Source of the DNA: an uncultured Solimonas sp.
Lineage (GTDB): Bacteria > Pseudomonadota > Gammaproteobacteria > Nevskiales > Nevskiaceae
Direction: 5' to 3'
DNA length: 6,881 bases
Assembly (NCBI GenBank): GCA_946478985.1
Contig: CAMLDZ010000145.1
Location: 1-6,881 of the forward strand
This document shows positions 6,602 through 6,881 of this stretch, one piece after another. Numbering within the stretch: the first letter of the stretch is position 1; the number at the start of each line of letters is the position of its first letter. The position numbers and the translations under genes are program-made. Below the pieces are notes generated by a model. That model searched no databases. It was not told where the DNA came from and saw only the letters and a list, made by a program, of their open reading frames with translations.

Positions 6602-6881
6602 TCATGCCTGACCCGGCTCCGCATCGCCGTTGGCGTCGCGCGGCACCGGCTGATCCTCGCGATGACCGGCGAGCTTCTCGAAGGCCAGGTAGATCACCGG
6701 CGTGGTGAACAGCGTCAGCAGCTGGCTGACGATCAGGCCGCCGAAGATCGACAGGCCCAGCGGCCGGCGTAGTTCGGAGCCCTCGCCGAAGCCGAGCATC
6801 AGCGGCACCGCGGCAAACAGCGCCGCCAGCGTCGTCATCAGGATCGGCCGGAAGCGCAGCAGCGCCGCCTGGTGGATCGCC
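6602..6881 (-). CDS. mdtB: RND efflux transporter, MdtB/MuxB type, C-terminal part (cut by window edge)
   Basis: Only the last 92 residues and the TGA stop (6604-6602) are in the window; the gene continues past the right edge. The visible part is the end of the last membrane domain of an RND permease: [20 protein letters not shown], then [31 protein letters not shown] and FEKLAG, closing with a short hydrophilic cytoplasmic tail. LRRPLG and [14 protein letters not shown] are closer to the remembered E. coli MdtB ending than to MdtC, whereas the next gene has LRQPLG and TTPVVYIYMDKL, so these are two different paralogues and not a duplicate. In MdtABC and MuxABC systems the B and C permeases assemble together and need an adaptor (A) encoded just upstream, outside this window. 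The symbol denotes family resemblance. Confidence 0.88.
   Translation of the reverse strand, partial: AIHQAALLRFRPILMTTLAALFAAVPLMLGFGEGSELRRPLGLSIFGGLIVSQLLTLFTTPVIYLAFEKLAGHREDQPVPRDANGDAEPGQA

Noticed and set aside
6405..6605. 66-codon minus-strand frame across the mdtB-mdtC gap
   Set aside because: Its peptide (SPRGGERVGVRG, PHPDPLPH) is the familiar spurious translation of the palindromic repeat and not a real small protein.
6602..6838. A separate 78-residue gene starting at 6838
   Set aside because: The frame continues without a stop to the window edge and reads as conserved RND sequence (LLRFRPIL before the internal Met), so it is the end of a larger gene.

Overview
The window is high-GC proteobacterial DNA. 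Gene content (an MdtBC/MuxBC-type RND pump followed by its own outer-membrane lipoprotein, a DUF374-type acyltransferase, a hemerythrin) and a CCCTCACCC/CCCTCTCCC-type palindromic repeat suggest a gamma- or beta-proteobacterium, perhaps near Xanthomonadales or Nevskiales. That placement is inferred from remembered family distributions, not a search. All convincing genes lie on the minus strand, so transcription runs from the high to the low coordinates.

Reading in the direction of transcription: (1) 6881-6602 is the C-terminal end of an RND inner-membrane transporter resembling MdtB/MuxB, cut by the window edge. (2) 6601-6409 is an intergenic gap holding two inverted copies of a G/C-skewed palindromic repeat. 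(3) 6408-3226 (possibly from a GTG at 6432) is a full-length MdtC/MuxC-like RND transporter. (4) 3226-1730 is an outer-membrane factor lipoprotein whose ATG overlaps the mdtC stop in a TGATG junction. Genes 1, 3 and 4 form the distal part of an operon laid out like muxABC-opmB of Pseudomonas (adaptor, two RND pumps, outer-membrane channel). The adaptor gene should lie beyond the right edge. Together they would make a tripartite efflux pump with a heteromeric RND core.

(5) 1729-1569 is a short gap with a GC hairpin that may end the efflux operon. (6) 1568-921 encodes a two-HHE-motif hemerythrin with a long Lys/Arg/Ala-rich tail and a strong Shine-Dalgarno. It is followed by a textbook intrinsic terminator (perfect 15-bp stem) at 876-908. 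(7) A 239-base gap holds one weak promoter candidate. (8) 636-1 encodes a DUF374-family lysophospholipid acyltransferase-like protein.

I see no CRISPR array, tRNA, rRNA, prophage or transposase gene. The most unusual part is the repeat pair inside the mdtB-mdtC junction, where one hairpin arm is also the only Shine-Dalgarno-like sequence near the start of mdtC. The genes themselves belong to known families.
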